54,708 nucleotides of DNA, taken from NCBI GenBank assembly GCA_028284365.1, contig JANQRW010000029.1:1-54708 (forward strand), in the 5' to 3' direction. The translations under genes were made by a program, and so were the position numbers. Numbering within the stretch: the stretch's first letter is position 1; the number at the start of each line of letters is the position of its first letter. This stretch comes from Marinicella sp. Its GTDB lineage: Bacteria > Pseudomonadota > Gammaproteobacteria > Xanthomonadales > Marinicellaceae. Under the pieces are notes generated by a model. That model was not told the DNA's origin. It did no database searches and saw only the letters and a list, made by a program, of their open reading frames with translations. Of the stretch, positions 9,786 through 20,233 are shown in pieces.

Positions 9786-9866
9786 CAGTCCAAGATAGCG
9801 CTGTACAGTACAAAATAGCGATGTTCAGTACAAATTATCACTGTATCAGTCCAATTTATCATTGGA
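9786..9866. repeat. Four tandem ~20-bp repeats, TnsB-site-like, abutting lipA
   Basis: Units begin at 9786, 9806, 9826 and 9847. Each starts CAGT(A/C)CAA and continues with a TA(G/T)C-type centre and TGT or TTG near the end. The clearest unit contains ACAAAATAG, which also occurs in the TnsB-binding repeats of Tn7 ends. The fourth unit covers the stop codon and last codons of lipA. The array lies between lipA and the start of the TnsE-like gene, so it could be a transposon end remnant or an operator array for that gene. Confidence 0.6.
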
Positions 9867-10880
9867 ATTGACAACAACGCCGGCTTCATGGGCTTGTATA
9901 TCTGCATGGTAACTTGAGCGAACCAGTGGGCCGGCTGCAATGTGTTTAAAGCCCAGTGTATAGCCGTATTCTTCAATGGCTTTGAACTCTTCTGGTGTCC
10001 AATAATTCAATACCGGGTGATGGCCTTGAGTGGGTTGTAGGTATTGACCGATGGTGATCATTTCTACATCGTGGTCGGCCAGGTGCCGTAGTGTTTCTTG
10101 TACTTGTTCAAAAGTTTCGCCTAAGCCAACCATGATGCCAGATTTGGTTGGAATTTCTGGGTGTTGGGCTTTGAATTTTTTCAATAAATCCAATGACCAC
10201 TGATAATCAGCGCCTGGCCTGACTGTTTTGTACAGTGTGTAGGCTGTTTCTAAATTATGGTTAAATACATCTGGTGGGCTTTGGGCCAAAATTTCTAAAG
10301 CCTTGTCCATCCGACCTTTACCACGAAAATCCGGGGTCAGGATTTCAATTTGAATGTTTGGGCTTTTAGCGCGTACAGCCGCAATGCAATCAACAAAATG
10401 TTGTGCCCCACCATCTTTTAAATCATCGCGATCAACAGATGTGATGACCACATATTTCAAACCCATATCAGCAATGGTTTGAGCAAGGTTTTCAGCTTCT
10501 TTGGTGTCAGGTGGTAAAGGGCGCCCATGAGCCACGTCACAGAAAGAGCAACGGCGGGTACAAACTTCACCTAAAATCATAAAAGTTGCTGTCCCTTTGC
10601 CAAAACATTCATGGATGTTAGGGCATGAGGCTTCTTCACACACAGTGACCAATGAGTTATCGCGTAGCTTGCTCTTTAATTTTTGAACAGCATTACCAGT
10701 TGGGATTCGAACACGGATCCAGTCAGGTTTGCGTATGCGTGGTGCATTGGTATCGAAACCTGCGCGGTTGCGATTGGTTTTATTTTCACCCAGTTCTTTT
10801 GCGCCTGCGACTTTACGAGCTAACTTGTCGGCGCTGGCTTGGTTGGGCATTTCAATGTTCAGTGGTATTTTATCGGTCAT
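9846..10880 (-). CDS. lipA: Lipoyl synthase
   Basis: LipA is a radical-SAM enzyme that inserts two sulfur atoms into protein-bound octanoyl groups to make lipoyl cofactors for pyruvate and 2-oxoglutarate dehydrogenases and the glycine cleavage system. The 344-residue product has both iron-sulfur cysteine sets: [12 protein letters not shown] for the auxiliary sacrificial cluster and CTRRCSFC (the CX3CX2C form) for the radical-SAM cluster. It also has the conserved VRSSYHA segment near the C-terminus. It lies 28 bases downstream of lipB, which supplies its octanoylated substrate. The last residues (NSNDKLD) are encoded within the tandem repeat array at 9786-9866, so the original C-terminal tail may have been replaced when a mobile element inserted; the catalytic core is intact. 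Confidence 0.97.
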   Translation of the reverse strand: MTDKIPLNIEMPNQASADKLARKVAGAKELGENKTNRNRAGFDTNAPRIRKPDWIRVRIPTGNAVQKLKSKLRDNSLVTVCEEASCPNIHECFGKGTATFMILGEVCTRRCSFCDVAHGRPLPPDTKEAENLAQTIADMGLKYVVITSVDRDDLKDGGAQHFVDCIAAVRAKSPNIQIEILTPDFRGKGRMDKALEILAQSPPDVFNHNLETAYTLYKTVRPGADYQWSLDLLKKFKAQHPEIPTKSGIMVGLGETFEQVQETLRHLADHDVEMITIGQYLQPTQGHHPVLNYWTPEEFKAIEEYGYTLGFKHIAAGPLVRSSYHADIQAHEAGVVVNSNDKLD

Positions 10881-10908
10881 TGTTATTCTTTGTCAGGTCT
10901 TTTCCGGC

Positions 10909-11550
10909 TCAAGCGGCCTGAGCAAACGCTGCAGTGAAATTGAGTTGTTCACAAAAGGCTTTGATGAGTTGTTGTTCTACAATGGAAATCTTTACATCAT
11001 TGGCCAAGTCAGCCAATTGTATGACTTCCAAGCCTGAAAAGCCACAAGGATTGATTCTTTGGAATGGTTCTAAATCCATGTCTATATTAAAAGCCAAGCC
11101 ATGAAAAGAACAGGCTTTACGGATGCGTAAGCCCAATGAGGCAATTTTTGCCCCTGCCACATAAACCCCGGGTGCATTGTCTTTACGTTTGGCAGTCACA
11201 TCGTATTGAGCCACTGTATCAATGATGGCTTGTTCAATGCCGTATACCAAAGATTTAACGCCGATACCATGACGACGCAGATTTATCATAGGGTAGGCCA
11301 CAATTTGTCCAGGCCCATGATAAGTTACTTGGCCGCCTCGATCGACTTGAATCACAGGAATGTCTCCAGCCGCTAACACATGTTCAGCTTTACCTGCCAA
11401 GCCTTGAGTAAATACTGGTGGGTGCTCTACCAACCACAATTCATCAGCTGTTTCTATACCTCGTTCATCAGTAAACTTTTGCATCTCGCGCCATACAGGT
11501 TCATAATCGCGGAGACCTAAGTGTTTGATGATGATGGTTTGCTTAGACAT
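10909..11550 (-). CDS. lipB: Octanoyl-[acyl carrier protein]:protein octanoyltransferase
   Basis: LipB moves octanoate from acyl carrier protein to the lipoyl domains of 2-oxoacid dehydrogenases, the first step of lipoate synthesis. The 213-residue length is normal. Conserved signatures are visible: [10 protein letters not shown], the [12 protein letters not shown] loop, [15 protein letters not shown] with the catalytic lysine, and [13 protein letters not shown] followed by the CG(F/Y)SGLEV segment with the catalytic cysteine (here INPCGFSG). It sits three bases downstream of the ybeD stop and just before lipA, the standard gammaproteobacterial order. Confidence 0.97.
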   Translation of the reverse strand: MSKQTIIIKHLGLRDYEPVWREMQKFTDERGIETADELWLVEHPPVFTQGLAGKAEHVLAAGDIPVIQVDRGGQVTYHGPGQIVAYPMINLRRHGIGVKSLVYGIEQAIIDTVAQYDVTAKRKDNAPGVYVAGAKIASLGLRIRKACSFHGLAFNIDMDLEPFQRINPCGFSGLEVIQLADLANDVKISIVEQQLIKAFCEQLNFTAAFAQAA

Positions 11551-11553
11551 GAT

Positions 11554-11835
11554 TTAGAGAGTCCACATGACATCTTTGATGGCCCTGAGATCCTGGTAAA
11601 TGCTAATCAGGTGATCTTTGGATTGGGCATAAACCAAAACAGTGACCGAACGGTATTTGCCAGTTGAGCTGGTTTTGGTGTTCACTGAGTTGCTTGAAAC
11701 TTCAGGGGCATGTTGTTTGATTGTGGTGATAATTTTCTGCTCGAACTCATTGGTGTTTGGTCCCATGGCTTTGACCGGATATTCGGTAGGGAATTCAAAT
11801 CCTTTGCCTTCCAGTTCGTCCAAGTTCTGCATCAC
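11554..11835 (-). CDS. ybeD: YbeD/DUF493 family protein
   Basis: This 93-residue protein belongs to the DUF493 (YbeD) family of small ACT-like alpha-beta proteins found between dacA and lipB in many gammaproteobacteria. Family-typical segments are FPTEYPVKAMG near the start, SSTGKYRSVTV in the middle, and a VMWTL end. Its start overlaps the dacA stop by four bases and it is followed after three bases by lipB, so it is translated as part of the same operon. The biochemical role is not established; a link to lipoate metabolism is suggested only by gene order. Confidence 0.9.
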   Translation of the reverse strand: MMQNLDELEGKGFEFPTEYPVKAMGPNTNEFEQKIITTIKQHAPEVSSNSVNTKTSSTGKYRSVTVLVYAQSKDHLISIYQDLRAIKDVMWTL

Positions 11836-13007
11836 TCATCATCCCCAAACGACTTAAACCACAAACCGATACCATCCATACTTCGTGACCACCAACCAGC
11901 TTGTTCTGCTGTTTCCAATGCCACCAACGGTTTTTGGGTGAATGGTTGGCCATTCAGTGTGATGTTCAATACACCCAATTGAGTGCCTTGTTGTATGGGA
12001 GCTGTTAATAAGCCAGGAATATCAGCATTCGCATTTAATTGATCGTAAGAACCTTTGGGTATGGTAATGAACAAATCACTGGCTAAGCCCAGTGAGATAT
12101 TTTCTTCTTTACCTTTCCATAACTCTGCACGGATTTGTTCATCACCAGCGTTGTAGAGTTTATGGGTTTCAAAAAATCGAAAACCATAGTTAATCAGTTT
12201 TTGAGTTTCATCAGCTCGGGCTTTTTCTGATTCGGTGCCCATGATGACGTTGATTATGCGCATACCATTACGCATGGCCGATGTGGCCAGACAGTATCCA
12301 GCGGCTTCGGTGTGTCCGGTTTTAAATCCATCTACAGTGGGATCTCGATACAGTAATGTGTTGCGGTTGTGTTGTTTGATTTTATTGTAAGTGAATTCTT
12401 TTTCTGAATAATAATGATACAGGTTTGGAAAGTCAGTGATCAAAGCCCTGCCTAATAAGGCAACATCGTGCGCAGTAACCAAATGTCCTTCGGCTGGTAA
12501 GCCAGTGGCGTTGAGAAAGTTGGAATGGGTCATGCCCAGTTTTTTGGCATGTTGATTCATCATGCTAGCGAATACTTCTTCGCTGCCTGCAATGTGCTCG
12601 GCCAAAGCCACACAGGCATCATTACCTGATTGGATAATCATGCCGCGAATCAAATCTTCAACCTGGACTTGTTTATCTACTTCGATGAACATTTTTGAGC
12701 CACCAGTTCGCCATGCCTTTTCACTGACAGTAATCATATCGTCCAATGATAAGTTGCCAGCTTTTATTTCAGAGAACACCACATATGCGGTCATCATTTT
12801 AGTGATGCTGGCGGGTTCTACTTGGAGGTGCGGGTTTTCTGATGCCAAAACATGTCCGCTGTGATAATCCATCAGTATGTAACTACTGGCATTGACTTGG
12901 GGTGGTTGCGGGGTGGTGGTCACTGCATTTTGGGCTTGAGCTAATCCCAACCCTGTCAGTAATAAAAGTATTGATAATATGGTTGTTGTTTTTTGCATTG
13001 AGTTCAC
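11832..13007 (-). CDS. dacA: D-alanyl-D-alanine carboxypeptidase (PBP5/6 family)
   Basis: This penicillin-binding protein trims the terminal D-alanine from peptidoglycan pentapeptides in the periplasm. The 391-residue product has a signal peptide ending near AQAQ (about residue 26). The active-site motifs are SITK (Ser67-Lys70), SGN in QSGNDACVAL, and KTG in GFKTGHTEAAGY. After the catalytic domain comes the beta-rich C-terminal PBP5 domain, and the end (WWSRSMDGIGLWFKSFG) is a plausible amphipathic membrane anchor as in E. coli PBP5. The start overlaps the rlpA stop by four bases and the stop overlaps ybeD. Confidence 0.96.
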   Translation of the reverse strand: MNSMQKTTTILSILLLLTGLGLAQAQNAVTTTPQPPQVNASSYILMDYHSGHVLASENPHLQVEPASITKMMTAYVVFSEIKAGNLSLDDMITVSEKAWRTGGSKMFIEVDKQVQVEDLIRGMIIQSGNDACVALAEHIAGSEEVFASMMNQHAKKLGMTHSNFLNATGLPAEGHLVTAHDVALLGRALITDFPNLYHYYSEKEFTYNKIKQHNRNTLLYRDPTVDGFKTGHTEAAGYCLATSAMRNGMRIINVIMGTESEKARADETQKLINYGFRFFETHKLYNAGDEQIRAELWKGKEENISLGLASDLFITIPKGSYDQLNANADIPGLLTAPIQQGTQLGVLNITLNGQPFTQKPLVALETAEQAGWWSRSMDGIGLWFKSFGDDE

Positions 13008-13759
13008 TCGGTAATGACTTTGGCATTTGGGATGCCGTTGGCAGTAATTTGATTCATAAGTTGGTTCACTTTGTTTTCAGATTGGACTGGTCCAATCCTG
13101 ACGCGGTGTAAAGCACCGCGCTGGGTAGACAATATGGTGACAAAGGTTTCAATTCCAAGTAGTTGACTGACCTTTCTGGCTAAGTTATATGCCGAATTTT
13201 TATCAGCAAATGCGCCCAGCTGGAGGTAAGTTAGCCCTTGTTTGATTGGCACATTAACGAGGTCTTTGGGCGAATTTACAACACGAATGTGAACATCAGC
13301 AATGCCATCATTAACGAAATCAAGGGCTTTGGCTGCTGCATAGGATAAATCGATGATGCGGTTATTAACAAAGGGCCCGCGGTCATTAACTCTGACAATC
13401 ACTTTCTTATTGTTTTTTAAGTTAGTGACTTCAACATAACTGGGTAATGGTAAGGTTTTATGTGCTGCAGTCAGTTTATACATGTCAAAAACTTCTTGAT
13501 TTGAAGTTTGGCGTCCATGAAATTTTTTGCCATACCAGGAAGCTTTGCCAGTTTCGGTGTAACCACTGGTTTGTGCCATAACTTGATAAACTTTGCCATG
13601 AACTCGGTAAGGGCTATGATTCCCATAACGACTTAACGGCTCTGCTTTTGGCACCCAGGGTTTGATTTTGTCTGTATCAATATCACGGTAGCTGTCTTTT
13701 TTGCCACAGCCAGTGATAATTAGGCTAACCAGAATAAGTAATACAAAAGTTTTATTCAT
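13004..13759 (-). CDS. rlpA: RlpA septal-ring lytic transglycosylase (lipoprotein)
   Basis: RlpA is an outer-membrane lipoprotein that cleaves peptidoglycan strands lacking stem peptides. The 251-residue product has a lipobox ITGC with Cys18, a double-psi beta-barrel domain (GKASWYGKKFHGRQTSNQE at about 75-95, and VNDRGPF..NRIIDLS with the family aspartate), and a C-terminal SPOR domain (YLQLGAFADKNSAYNLA to the end) that binds denuded glycan at division sites. It is two bases downstream of mltB, another transglycosylase, and overlaps dacA. The cell-wall cluster is thus contiguous from mreB to dacA. Confidence 0.95.
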   Translation of the reverse strand: MNKTFVLLILVSLIITGCGKKDSYRDIDTDKIKPWVPKAEPLSRYGNHSPYRVHGKVYQVMAQTSGYTETGKASWYGKKFHGRQTSNQEVFDMYKLTAAHKTLPLPSYVEVTNLKNNKKVIVRVNDRGPFVNNRIIDLSYAAAKALDFVNDGIADVHIRVVNSPKDLVNVPIKQGLTYLQLGAFADKNSAYNLARKVSQLLGIETFVTILSTQRGALHRVRIGPVQSENKVNQLMNQITANGIPNAKVITE

Positions 13760-13761
13760 GA

Positions 13762-14724
13762 TTATTCTGTGGTTTTAGTGGTTGTTAAGGTGCCAGCTTT
13801 AGCCTTTTTGAGTGCTTCTGAAAGCTGAAACACAACACTGGCGTACATGTGAGAGTGGTTGTAGCGTGATATCACATAAAAGTTATGGTGGCCTTGCCAA
13901 TAGGCTTTAGAGCCATCAGCCAAGTCTAATTCAAGCACGGTGTATTTTTGTTGTGTTTTGGTATCAGTCAAATGTGGTTTTAATTGGTTGAATTTAAGTT
14001 TCTGTTCAGGTTTATTGATTGGATTTAAGACTTTTCCATCTGATTGCCACTTGTGAGCCTTGAGGTAATTAGCGACACTGGCAATGGCATCTTGTGGGTT
14101 ATTTAACAAGTCAATTTTGTTGTCGTTTTCAAAATCAACTGCATAGCTGCGGTAACTGGAAGGCATGAATTGGCCATAACCCATGGCACCGGCGTAGGAA
14201 CCTCTAGCGGCCAATGGATCAATATGACTTTCTTGTGCCAAGGCCAAAAAGTGTTTCAATTCGCTGGTGAAAAATTTTGAGCGTTTGGGGTAGTCGAAAG
14301 CCAGGGTGTATAGTGCATCCAGAACCTTGTGGTTACCCATGATGCGACCATAAAATGTTTCTACCCCGATAATGGCTACGATGATTTCAGCTGGTACACC
14401 GCTTTCGGCCGATACTTTATCTAAAACGGCTTGGTGTTTTTGCCAAAATGCAACACCCTCTGCGGTGCGTTTATCAGTCATGAAAATTTTTCGATATTCA
14501 TACCATTTAAGTACTTTTTCGGCTGGTTTGTTCATGGCATCAATGATGCCTTGTTGGTGATTTGCTTGGCTGATTACACTGCGAATCCATTGAGCATCTA
14601 ATTTTTTTTCAATTGCTGTGTCTCGGATAAAGGCATCGACTGTTTTTAAATCGACTTTGGCTGTGCTGATGGTACTGCTCATGATCAAAGCCGTTAAGAT
14701 GAAGGTTGTAAGTTTTGTTTTCAT
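13762..14724 (-). CDS. mltB: Membrane-bound lytic murein transglycosylase B
   Basis: MltB cleaves the glycan backbone of peptidoglycan, releasing 1,6-anhydromuropeptides. The 320-residue product has the family core: an AIIGVETFYGRIMG segment containing the catalytic glutamate, RGSYAGAMGYGQFMPSSY, and VDFENDNKIDLL. Its N-terminus is a signal peptide (LTTFILTALIMSSTIS) but lacks a clear lipobox cysteine, so this version may be soluble in the periplasm rather than lipid-anchored. The start overlaps the mrdB stop by four bases, and rlpA follows after two bases. Confidence 0.94.
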   Translation of the reverse strand: MKTKLTTFILTALIMSSTISTAKVDLKTVDAFIRDTAIEKKLDAQWIRSVISQANHQQGIIDAMNKPAEKVLKWYEYRKIFMTDKRTAEGVAFWQKHQAVLDKVSAESGVPAEIIVAIIGVETFYGRIMGNHKVLDALYTLAFDYPKRSKFFTSELKHFLALAQESHIDPLAARGSYAGAMGYGQFMPSSYRSYAVDFENDNKIDLLNNPQDAIASVANYLKAHKWQSDGKVLNPINKPEQKLKFNQLKPHLTDTKTQQKYTVLELDLADGSKAYWQGHHNFYVISRYNHSHMYASVVFQLSEALKKAKAGTLTTTKTTE

Positions 14725-15797
14725 TGTTGGATTAGTTTTTTATGTGAGTGAACAGATGTAATGATACCAAAGGATGCCAATAAAGTAAGCACCGATGTAC
14801 CGCCATAGCTGACTAAAGGCAATGGTACACCCACCACCGGTAAAACACCTGAGATCATGCCAGCATTGATGGTGATATAGACAAAGAAAATTAAGGTTAG
14901 TGCCCCACAAAGTAATCGATTGTAGGTGGTCTTTGCTTGTTGTGCGATAAAAAAACAGCGCAGAATGATTAAGGTGTACAAGAAAAACAACACCAAAACC
15001 CCAAAAAATCCAAACTCTTCTGACAGCACTGACAAAATAAAGTCAGTGGAGTGTTCGGGTAAAAAATCTAATTGGGTCTGGCTACCTTCGGTCCATCCTT
15101 TACCCCAAAACCCACCAGAGCCAATGGCAATTTTGGATTGAATGATGTTCCAGCCATAGTTCAGTGGATCAGCCTCAGGGTTCAAAAACATCAAAACGCG
15201 TTGGCGTTGGTATTCATGTAAAAACTGCCAGAGCACGGGTAGCGACAGTGCACCCATAACCAGACCACCAAGAATAAATTTCCATGAGATACCTGCCAAA
15301 AAGATAACAAAAATGCCACTGGCGGAAACCAATATAGAAGTTCCAAGATCTGGTTGTTTATAGATCAGGCCTGCACCAATGCCTATGGCTACAGCCGCGG
15401 CCAATAAATATTTCCAATTGGGTGGTAGTGCCGTGTGTCGGAAGATCCATGCCACCATCATGGGTAAAGAGATTTTACAAAGCTCTGATGGTTGAATACT
15501 GATTCCCAAATCTAACCAGCGTTGAGCGCCTTTGACTGAAATACCAAAAAAGAACACGGCCACCAGCAACATGATTGAACCTACATAAATGATGGGGGTG
15601 AATTGTTCAAATCGCTCAGGACGGATCTGGGTGATGAAGTACAGTGCGGATAAACCCAGGGCGATTCTAACTGCTTGTCGCTCGACCAATACCATACCGC
15701 CAGCACTGTAGAGTACCACCAGGCCATAACCCATTAAGAGCATCAGCAATACCAATAAAACTGGATCGGGTATGTAGGTGAAAAAGCGTTTATTCAT
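14721..15797 (-). CDS. mrdB: RodA peptidoglycan glycosyltransferase
   Basis: RodA is the SEDS-family polymerase that makes new glycan strands for cell elongation, working with PBP2 and MreBCD. The 358-residue product is a polytopic membrane protein with about ten hydrophobic segments. SEDS signatures include KGAQRWLDLG, IQPSELCKI, QPDLGTSILV, the loop EHSTDFILSVLSEEFGFFG with the essential acidic residue, and GVPLPLVSYGGTS near the C-terminus. It overlaps mrdA by eight bases upstream and mltB by four bases downstream. Confidence 0.97.
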   Translation of the reverse strand: MNKRFFTYIPDPVLLVLLMLLMGYGLVVLYSAGGMVLVERQAVRIALGLSALYFITQIRPERFEQFTPIIYVGSIMLLVAVFFFGISVKGAQRWLDLGISIQPSELCKISLPMMVAWIFRHTALPPNWKYLLAAAVAIGIGAGLIYKQPDLGTSILVSASGIFVIFLAGISWKFILGGLVMGALSLPVLWQFLHEYQRQRVLMFLNPEADPLNYGWNIIQSKIAIGSGGFWGKGWTEGSQTQLDFLPEHSTDFILSVLSEEFGFFGVLVLFFLYTLIILRCFFIAQQAKTTYNRLLCGALTLIFFVYITINAGMISGVLPVVGVPLPLVSYGGTSVLTLLASFGIITSVHSHKKLIQQ

Positions 15798-17619
15798 TGT
15801 TTGTTGCGGTTAAGGTAGGGTGTTCTTGCATGAAAGCAGTAATGATGCTTTTAGCAATGGGTGCTGCTGCCTTGGTGCCACTGGCTCCGTGCTCTGCCAC
15901 CACCACCACTGCAATTTCAGGCTGTTCAATGGGTGCAAAAGCAATAAACAAGGCATGGTTGCGCAGGTGTTTAGGTAACTCTTCGTTTTTTTTGTAAATG
16001 TCTTCTTCACTTTTGCCAAAGACTTGTGAAGTGCCACTTTTCCCAGCAATCAGGTAATCATCTTCTTTGATGGCTCTTGCAGTACCATTAGGTGCATTGA
16101 TTACCGCTGTCAGACCATCATGAACCACTTGCCAATGATGTGGTTGAATAGCAAAAGGTAAGGCACTGGTTGTGTGTTCTTTTTTTACCAAGTGCAAGGG
16201 ATTAATTTGTCCTTTTGAAGCCAATATGGACAGTGCTTGTGCCATTTGTACGGGTGTAATCACAAAATAACCTTGGCCAATACCGGTGATCACTGTTTCA
16301 CCAGGAAACCATATCATATCGCGATTGGCTTGTTTCCAGGTGCGTGAGGGTAAAATACCTTGTTTTTCACCAGCCACATCAATGTTCGTGAGTTGCCCGA
16401 ACTTAAATGGTTTTAAAAAATCATGAATATTATCAATACCCAAGCGGTAGGCGAGGTCATAAAAAAAGACATTAACTGATTCAGCCAGCGAGTTGATTAA
16501 ATCAACCTGGCCATGGCCACCTTGCTTCCAGTCATGGTAACGTCTTGCTTGGTTTGGGATTTGAAAATAACCATTAGAAAACATGGTGCTTTCCGGAGTG
16601 ATTAATTGGTGGTATAAGCCAGCAAGGGCAATATAGGGTTTGATGGTGGAGCCGGGCTCATAGCCGCCTTTAATACTGCGATCGAACAATGGCTTTTCAG
16701 TTGAATTGGCGAGTTCATTATAATTGGTTTGACTGATGCCATTGATAAACTCATTGGTGTCATAGCCTGGTTTTGAAACCATGGCAAGAATTTCACCAGT
16801 ATTCGGGTTGACAGCTATGGCGGCGCCAGTTTCTTCACCAAAAGCGCGGTAAGCAGCTTTTTGCAACTGCATATCGATGGTGAGGTCCAGGTGGGTACCG
16901 TTAACAGGAGGTGTGTTTATTGTTTCAGATAGTTGTTTACCTTGGGCGTTGATCTCAGTAACCAACTGCCCTGGGATGCCATGTAGTTGGTGTTCATAGT
17001 ATTTTTCCAGGCCGGTTTTTCCAAAATAGTCATCTTTGGCATAAATACTGTGGTCTTGTCGGTCATATTCGGCTTCACTGATTTTTCCTACATAGCCAAT
17101 TAAATGTGAGAGTTCTATTGGGTACAGGTATTTTCTAATCAGGTAAGGCTTGATTTCAAATCCAGGGAATTGGTGCTTTTGCACCACAAACTGTGACACT
17201 TCTTGTTCGGTTAATTTAGGTTTGATCGTGAGGGGTTTAAAAACGGGGTTGTACTTGAGTTGTTCGTTGATTTCACTTATTGCTTCATCGTCTATTCCGA
17301 TCAGGTTTTTTAGCGCCAACAATTTTTTGCTGAGGTTTTTGGCTTGTTCAGGGATAACTTCCAGTCGGTAGGTGGTGATGTTTTCGGCCAACAACAAGCC
17401 ATTGCGGTCATAAATCAAGCCACGGGTTGGGTTGATGCGAGAGTATTTTATCCTGTTTTGATCAGCTTCAGCTGCGTATTTGTCGTGTTGTAGCACTTGC
17501 AGGTAAAAATAGCGACCTAACAACAATGTAAAAGTGACCAAAACTGCAATCAAAGACACAATGATTCTTTCTGTAAACAGCTTCTTTTCCTGGAAAGGTT
17601 GTTTGAGTACACGCCCCAT
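15790..17619 (-). CDS. mrdA: Penicillin-binding protein 2, elongation transpeptidase
   Basis: PBP2 cross-links peptidoglycan during side-wall growth and activates RodA. The 609-residue product has an N-terminal membrane anchor (residues 17-38), the pedestal domain with the NRIKYSRINPTRGLIYDRNG start typical of class B PBPs, and a transpeptidase domain with STIK (in EPGSTIKPYIA), SVN (in LAESVNVFF) and KSGT (in AGKSGTSQV). The length is normal for the family. The stop overlaps mrdB by eight bases, and mreD ends two bases upstream, so mreBCD, mrdA and mrdB form one transcription unit. Confidence 0.97.
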   Translation of the reverse strand: MGRVLKQPFQEKKLFTERIIVSLIAVLVTFTLLLGRYFYLQVLQHDKYAAEADQNRIKYSRINPTRGLIYDRNGLLLAENITTYRLEVIPEQAKNLSKKLLALKNLIGIDDEAISEINEQLKYNPVFKPLTIKPKLTEQEVSQFVVQKHQFPGFEIKPYLIRKYLYPIELSHLIGYVGKISEAEYDRQDHSIYAKDDYFGKTGLEKYYEHQLHGIPGQLVTEINAQGKQLSETINTPPVNGTHLDLTIDMQLQKAAYRAFGEETGAAIAVNPNTGEILAMVSKPGYDTNEFINGISQTNYNELANSTEKPLFDRSIKGGYEPGSTIKPYIALAGLYHQLITPESTMFSNGYFQIPNQARRYHDWKQGGHGQVDLINSLAESVNVFFYDLAYRLGIDNIHDFLKPFKFGQLTNIDVAGEKQGILPSRTWKQANRDMIWFPGETVITGIGQGYFVITPVQMAQALSILASKGQINPLHLVKKEHTTSALPFAIQPHHWQVVHDGLTAVINAPNGTARAIKEDDYLIAGKSGTSQVFGKSEEDIYKKNEELPKHLRNHALFIAFAPIEQPEIAVVVVAEHGASGTKAAAPIAKSIITAFMQEHPTLTATNNE

Positions 17620-17621
17620 CG

Positions 17622-18110
17622 TTAACTGTTACGAATTGAGGTTTGTAATCGATCCATCAAATACTTAAGCCATGGCCAGATCAGTGCCGCAGTGATCAAC
17701 GGTAAGAGGTCGCTTAATTGAGGTTGGTAACGATAACTGAGCCAGTCAATCGCTGCTCTAATCACGATGTCATTGAACAGCCAAACCAAGACCATCATCA
17801 ACAATTGCCAAAATGAGGTCATGCGTAACTTCTTGGCTGACTTGGTCACTAAAAATGACAGGGCAACCAGTGACATTCCGTGCTTTCCTAACAACGAGCC
17901 CATCAACACATCCAATATCAGCCCGTAGACAAAAGCCACATACATCACGCGACTGTTGGCGGCATTCAGTGACCAATAAGCAATCATCAAAGCAGCCCAA
18001 TGAGGTTGGAATAAGGCAACAGCAGGCGGCCAGGGAATGAGAGTTAACAATATTCCACACAAGATTGATAGGTGTAAAAACAAACTGTTGCTATGAACTT
18101 GCTTACTCAT
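17622..18110 (-). CDS. mreD: Rod shape-determining protein MreD
   Basis: MreD is an inner-membrane component of the elongasome. The 162-residue product is strongly hydrophobic with about five membrane spans. It carries family features such as WPPAVALFQPHW near the N-terminus, YGLILDVLMGSLLGKHG in the centre and a C-terminal WPWLKYLMDRL. It overlaps mreC by eight bases and precedes mrdA by two. Confidence 0.95.
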   Translation of the reverse strand: MSKQVHSNSLFLHLSILCGILLTLIPWPPAVALFQPHWAALMIAYWSLNAANSRVMYVAFVYGLILDVLMGSLLGKHGMSLVALSFLVTKSAKKLRMTSFWQLLMMVLVWLFNDIVIRAAIDWLSYRYQPQLSDLLPLITAALIWPWLKYLMDRLQTSIRNS

Positions 18111-19056
18111 TTTCTGCTGTACTCTGGTTTAATACAGTGGCATCACCACTTGGTCCGCTTGAGTCATTTTCTTGTAAGTTCTGTGGTGAGACTTCTGGTT
18201 GATTGTCGTCATTGAGGGTGGGAAAGGTGGTGGTGTCACTGGGCCAGACCAAAAAGACTTCAGTTAATCTGCTTAGCTCAGCAAAAGGTTCTGCTTCAGC
18301 AGTTTTGAAAGTGCGTTCGGGACTGACTGACATGGCTTTGATCTCAGCCAATTTAAGCCCACGTGGAAAACGGTTGCCAAAACCTGAAGTCACCAACACA
18401 TCACCCACTTGAATATTGGCACTGGTTGGTATTTCAGCCAGATAAATATGGTCACCACGTCCATAGGCAATTGTGCGTAAACCAGTACGCAGTACCTCAA
18501 CTGGAATGGCGTGGTTGGTATCGGTAACCAAAATAACATGAGCGAAATGGCGACTCAGAACATCTACCTGACCAATAACGCCAGCCAGGTTGAGCACTGC
18601 CTGGCCAACAAACAAACCGTCGGCACTGCCTTGGTCAATGATGATTTGTTGTTTATTCTGGGTTTGGGTGATGTTTGAGACAAAAGCCACGCTGGTACTT
18701 AATGGAGAATTTTGGCTGGCACTCAACAAGCTGCGAAGACGCTGATTTTCAGCCGAGAGAGATAAATTTTGTTGTACTTGTAACTCCGCGTCCAACAGCC
18801 TTTCTTTGAGTTGGTTGTTTTCTTCAATCAAGTGAGCTTGTCTGGATACGGCAATTTCTGCAATTTGATAAACTTCTTGTGGCCACTCAACAATTTTGAG
18901 CAAAGGTATTGCTGCCAGTGATAAAGTATCGCGGATGGGTTGGGTTAATTGATTGTTTTTATCAGAAATCATCAGCACCATGCAGATGAATTCCAAAATC
19001 AAAAATTTAAACAGGGGTGAATGGGTTATCTTCTGGTTGCTTTGCAGGTTTTCCAT
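18103..19056 (-). CDS. mreC: Rod shape-determining protein MreC
   Basis: MreC is the bitopic periplasmic scaffold that links MreB filaments to PBP2. The 317-residue product has one N-terminal membrane span (residues 14-30), a coiled coil at about 65-105 (LIEENNQLKERLLDAELQVQ), and the beta-rich MreC core with VFVGQAVLNLAGVIGQV-type and VLVTSGFGNRFPRGL segments. The C-terminal 40 residues are an acidic, S/T/N-rich tail, longer than in E. coli. It lies 22 bases after mreB. Confidence 0.96.
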   Translation of the reverse strand: MENLQSNQKITHSPLFKFLILEFICMVLMISDKNNQLTQPIRDTLSLAAIPLLKIVEWPQEVYQIAEIAVSRQAHLIEENNQLKERLLDAELQVQQNLSLSAENQRLRSLLSASQNSPLSTSVAFVSNITQTQNKQQIIIDQGSADGLFVGQAVLNLAGVIGQVDVLSRHFAHVILVTDTNHAIPVEVLRTGLRTIAYGRGDHIYLAEIPTSANIQVGDVLVTSGFGNRFPRGLKLAEIKAMSVSPERTFKTAEAEPFAELSRLTEVFLVWPSDTTTFPTLNDDNQPEVSPQNLQENDSSGPSGDATVLNQSTAENE

Positions 19057-19078
19057 TGAAAATAATCAAATCATGGGT

Positions 19079-20182
<1,104 letters not shown>

Positions 20183-20187
20183 TTACT

Positions 20188-20216
20188 TTGCTGTAAGCCA
20201 ATCTGCGAATTATATA
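20188..20216 (+). promoter_or_regulatory. Candidate gatC promoter
   Basis: TTGCTG at 20188-20193 and TATATA at 20211-20216 are 17 bases apart, a sigma-70 layout, with a start expected near 20223, shortly before the gatC ATG at 20234. This is by sequence reading only. Confidence 0.45.
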
Positions 20217-20233
20217 TGAATCCGGCTACTTAA

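Noticed and set aside
9785-9976. 63-residue leftward ORF between the TnsE-like gene and lipA
   Set aside because: It reads through the tandem repeats and lipA in another frame; no conserved features.
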